Shown in pieces: positions 6,824 to 7,306 of a stretch of DNA of 7,306 bases. The notes under the pieces were generated by a model. That model was not told where the DNA came from, did no database searches, and was given only the letters and a program-made list of their open reading frames with translations. Numbering within the stretch: position 1 is the first letter of the stretch; every line of letters starts with the position of its first letter. The position numbers and the translations under genes are program-made. This DNA comes from an uncultured Verrucomicrobiales bacterium. Lineage in GTDB: Bacteria; Verrucomicrobiota; Verrucomicrobiia; Verrucomicrobiales; Akkermansiaceae. The DNA lies in contig CALFDI010000297.1 of NCBI GenBank assembly GCA_937952875.1, forward strand, positions 1 through 7,306, read 5' to 3'.

Positions 6824-6952
6824 ATGAAAGTATTCATTCTTCTCATCACTTCTGTTTCTCTTATCGCTCTTTCTAGCTGCAATACAGTCAGTGGCTTTGG
6901 GGCAGATCTTAAGAAGCTCGGAGATGGAATTGGTAATGCTGCAGGTCATTAA
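6824..6952 (+). CDS. Entericidin A/B-family small lipoprotein
   Basis: A 42-residue protein. The N-terminus M-K-V-F-I-L-L-I-T-S is a short lipoprotein signal with lipobox L-S-S-C, so Cys19 would be lipidated after cleavage, leaving a mature peptide of 24 residues. That peptide (C-N-T-V-S-G-F-G-A-D-L-K-K-L-G-D-G-I) matches the entericidin pattern C-N-T-x-x-G-x-G-x-D-x-x-x-x-G-x-x-I known from enterobacterial EcnA and EcnB. Family members are membrane-anchored, stress-linked peptides; EcnA and EcnB were described as an antidote/toxin pair, but many bacteria carry a single copy of unclear role, as here. The frame is open upstream, but ATG 6824 is the only start that gives the lipoprotein signal. 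It follows the phosphatase gene by 52 bases. Its TAA stop overlaps the stop of the convergent gene. Confidence 0.85.
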   Translation: MKVFILLITSVSLIALSSCNTVSGFGADLKKLGDGIGNAAGH

Positions 6953-7306
6953 TGCGTGCAGCAGTCAACACTCTGATACTCGTAACTCATCGACTGCGGT
7001 GACACGGCTGGAGTCAACAGCACTGATGCCGCAGCGGTAGGTGTGGTGTTCGGAATGATGCCGACCCGATAAAAGGCTCTATCAGCAGGTGGTGACGTGT
7101 CTGTGTAGGTCTGGACTGATCCATTTCCTGTGATAAGAGGTCCGACATTTTCAAATGGTGTGCTGAGATCGCCGCGCTGGACTTGATAGCTGAAGTTTGT
7201 GTTTGTCGGGATTGTGATCGGAAATGTCCCATTCACAAAGTTACTCGCAGCTGAGCCGATAGGAGGAAGCTGAACCTCCCAGCCAAGATCGATGAGTCCT
7301 GCAATG
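6949..7306 (-). CDS. C-terminal end of a probably secreted protein (partial, 5' end outside window)
   Basis: The minus-strand frame is open from the right edge to a TAA at 6951-6949, giving the last 118 residues. A GTG at 7236 could be read as a start, but the frame continues upstream with sensible sequence (I-D-L-G-W-E-V-Q-L-P-P), so the true start is beyond 7306. The D-L-G-W-E-V motif is like the segment that ends the catalytic region in many secreted matrixin-like metalloproteases. After it comes a beta-rich domain with Y-Q-V-Q-R, G-N-G-S-V-Q-T, D-T-S-P-P-A and A-F-Y-R-V-G, a pattern common at the C-terminus of exported verrucomicrobial proteins. A final tail rich in S, T, A and P ends in D-C-C-T-H. 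No catalytic residues are in view, so protease is only a guess; the export assignment is firmer. Confidence 0.7.
   Translation of the reverse strand, partial: IAGLIDLGWEVQLPPIGSAASNFVNGTFPITIPTNTNFSYQVQRGDLSTPFENVGPLITGNGSVQTYTDTSPPADRAFYRVGIIPNTTPTAAASVLLTPAVSPQSMSYEYQSVDCCTH

Noticed and set aside
6961..6997. GCAGTC and GACTGC arms as a terminator after the lipoprotein gene
   Set aside because: The loop is 25 bases, no T-run follows, and it lies in the coding sequence of the convergent gene.
7014..7232. Second minus-strand frame of 72 codons
   Set aside because: It lies inside the secreted-protein gene in another frame and shows no domain.

Overview
The window reads like chromosomal DNA from a Gram-negative bacterium of the Planctomycetes-Verrucomicrobia group, most probably Verrucomicrobiota. 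The hints are: (i) a protein end carrying the verrucomicrobial-type secreted C-terminal domain (IGWE/LGWE-like motif, QVQR, G-N-G-S-V-Q-T, A-F-Y-R-V); (ii) a membrane protein whose repeats look like the 'DG-V-x-x-S-E-E' end of PVC-type pseudopilins; (iii) an entericidin-type lipoprotein, implying an outer membrane; and (iv) start codons without clear Shine-Dalgarno sequences. The phylum is an inference; there is no rRNA or marker gene to settle it.

Layout. Positions 1-123 hold the last 40 codons of a plus-strand gene of unknown function, ended by a strong intrinsic terminator (146-190). Converging on it from the right is gltB (195-4796, minus strand), a complete 1533-residue large subunit of glutamate synthase that fills almost two thirds of the window. 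A 335-base divergent intergenic region (4797-5131) follows, with several inverted repeats and a candidate sigma-54 promoter for gltB. The plus strand then carries a signal-peptide membrane protein with two repeated pseudopilin-like domains (5132-6055), a HAD-family phosphatase (6124-6771) and a 42-residue entericidin-like lipoprotein (6824-6952). The right end is the C-terminus of a probably secreted protein on the minus strand (6949-7306), whose stop codon overlaps that of the lipoprotein gene.

How they work together. GltB converts glutamine plus 2-oxoglutarate into glutamate. It lacks the ferredoxin-type insertion, so it should need a GltD small subunit, yet no gltD lies beside it here. The three plus-strand genes after the divergent region are co-oriented but show no shared function; they may be a loose operon or separate units. 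The window is mostly ordinary housekeeping sequence: I see no mobile element, CRISPR array, tRNA or rRNA, and no convincing new defence or biosynthetic system. The most unusual item is the duplicated pseudopilin-like membrane protein.
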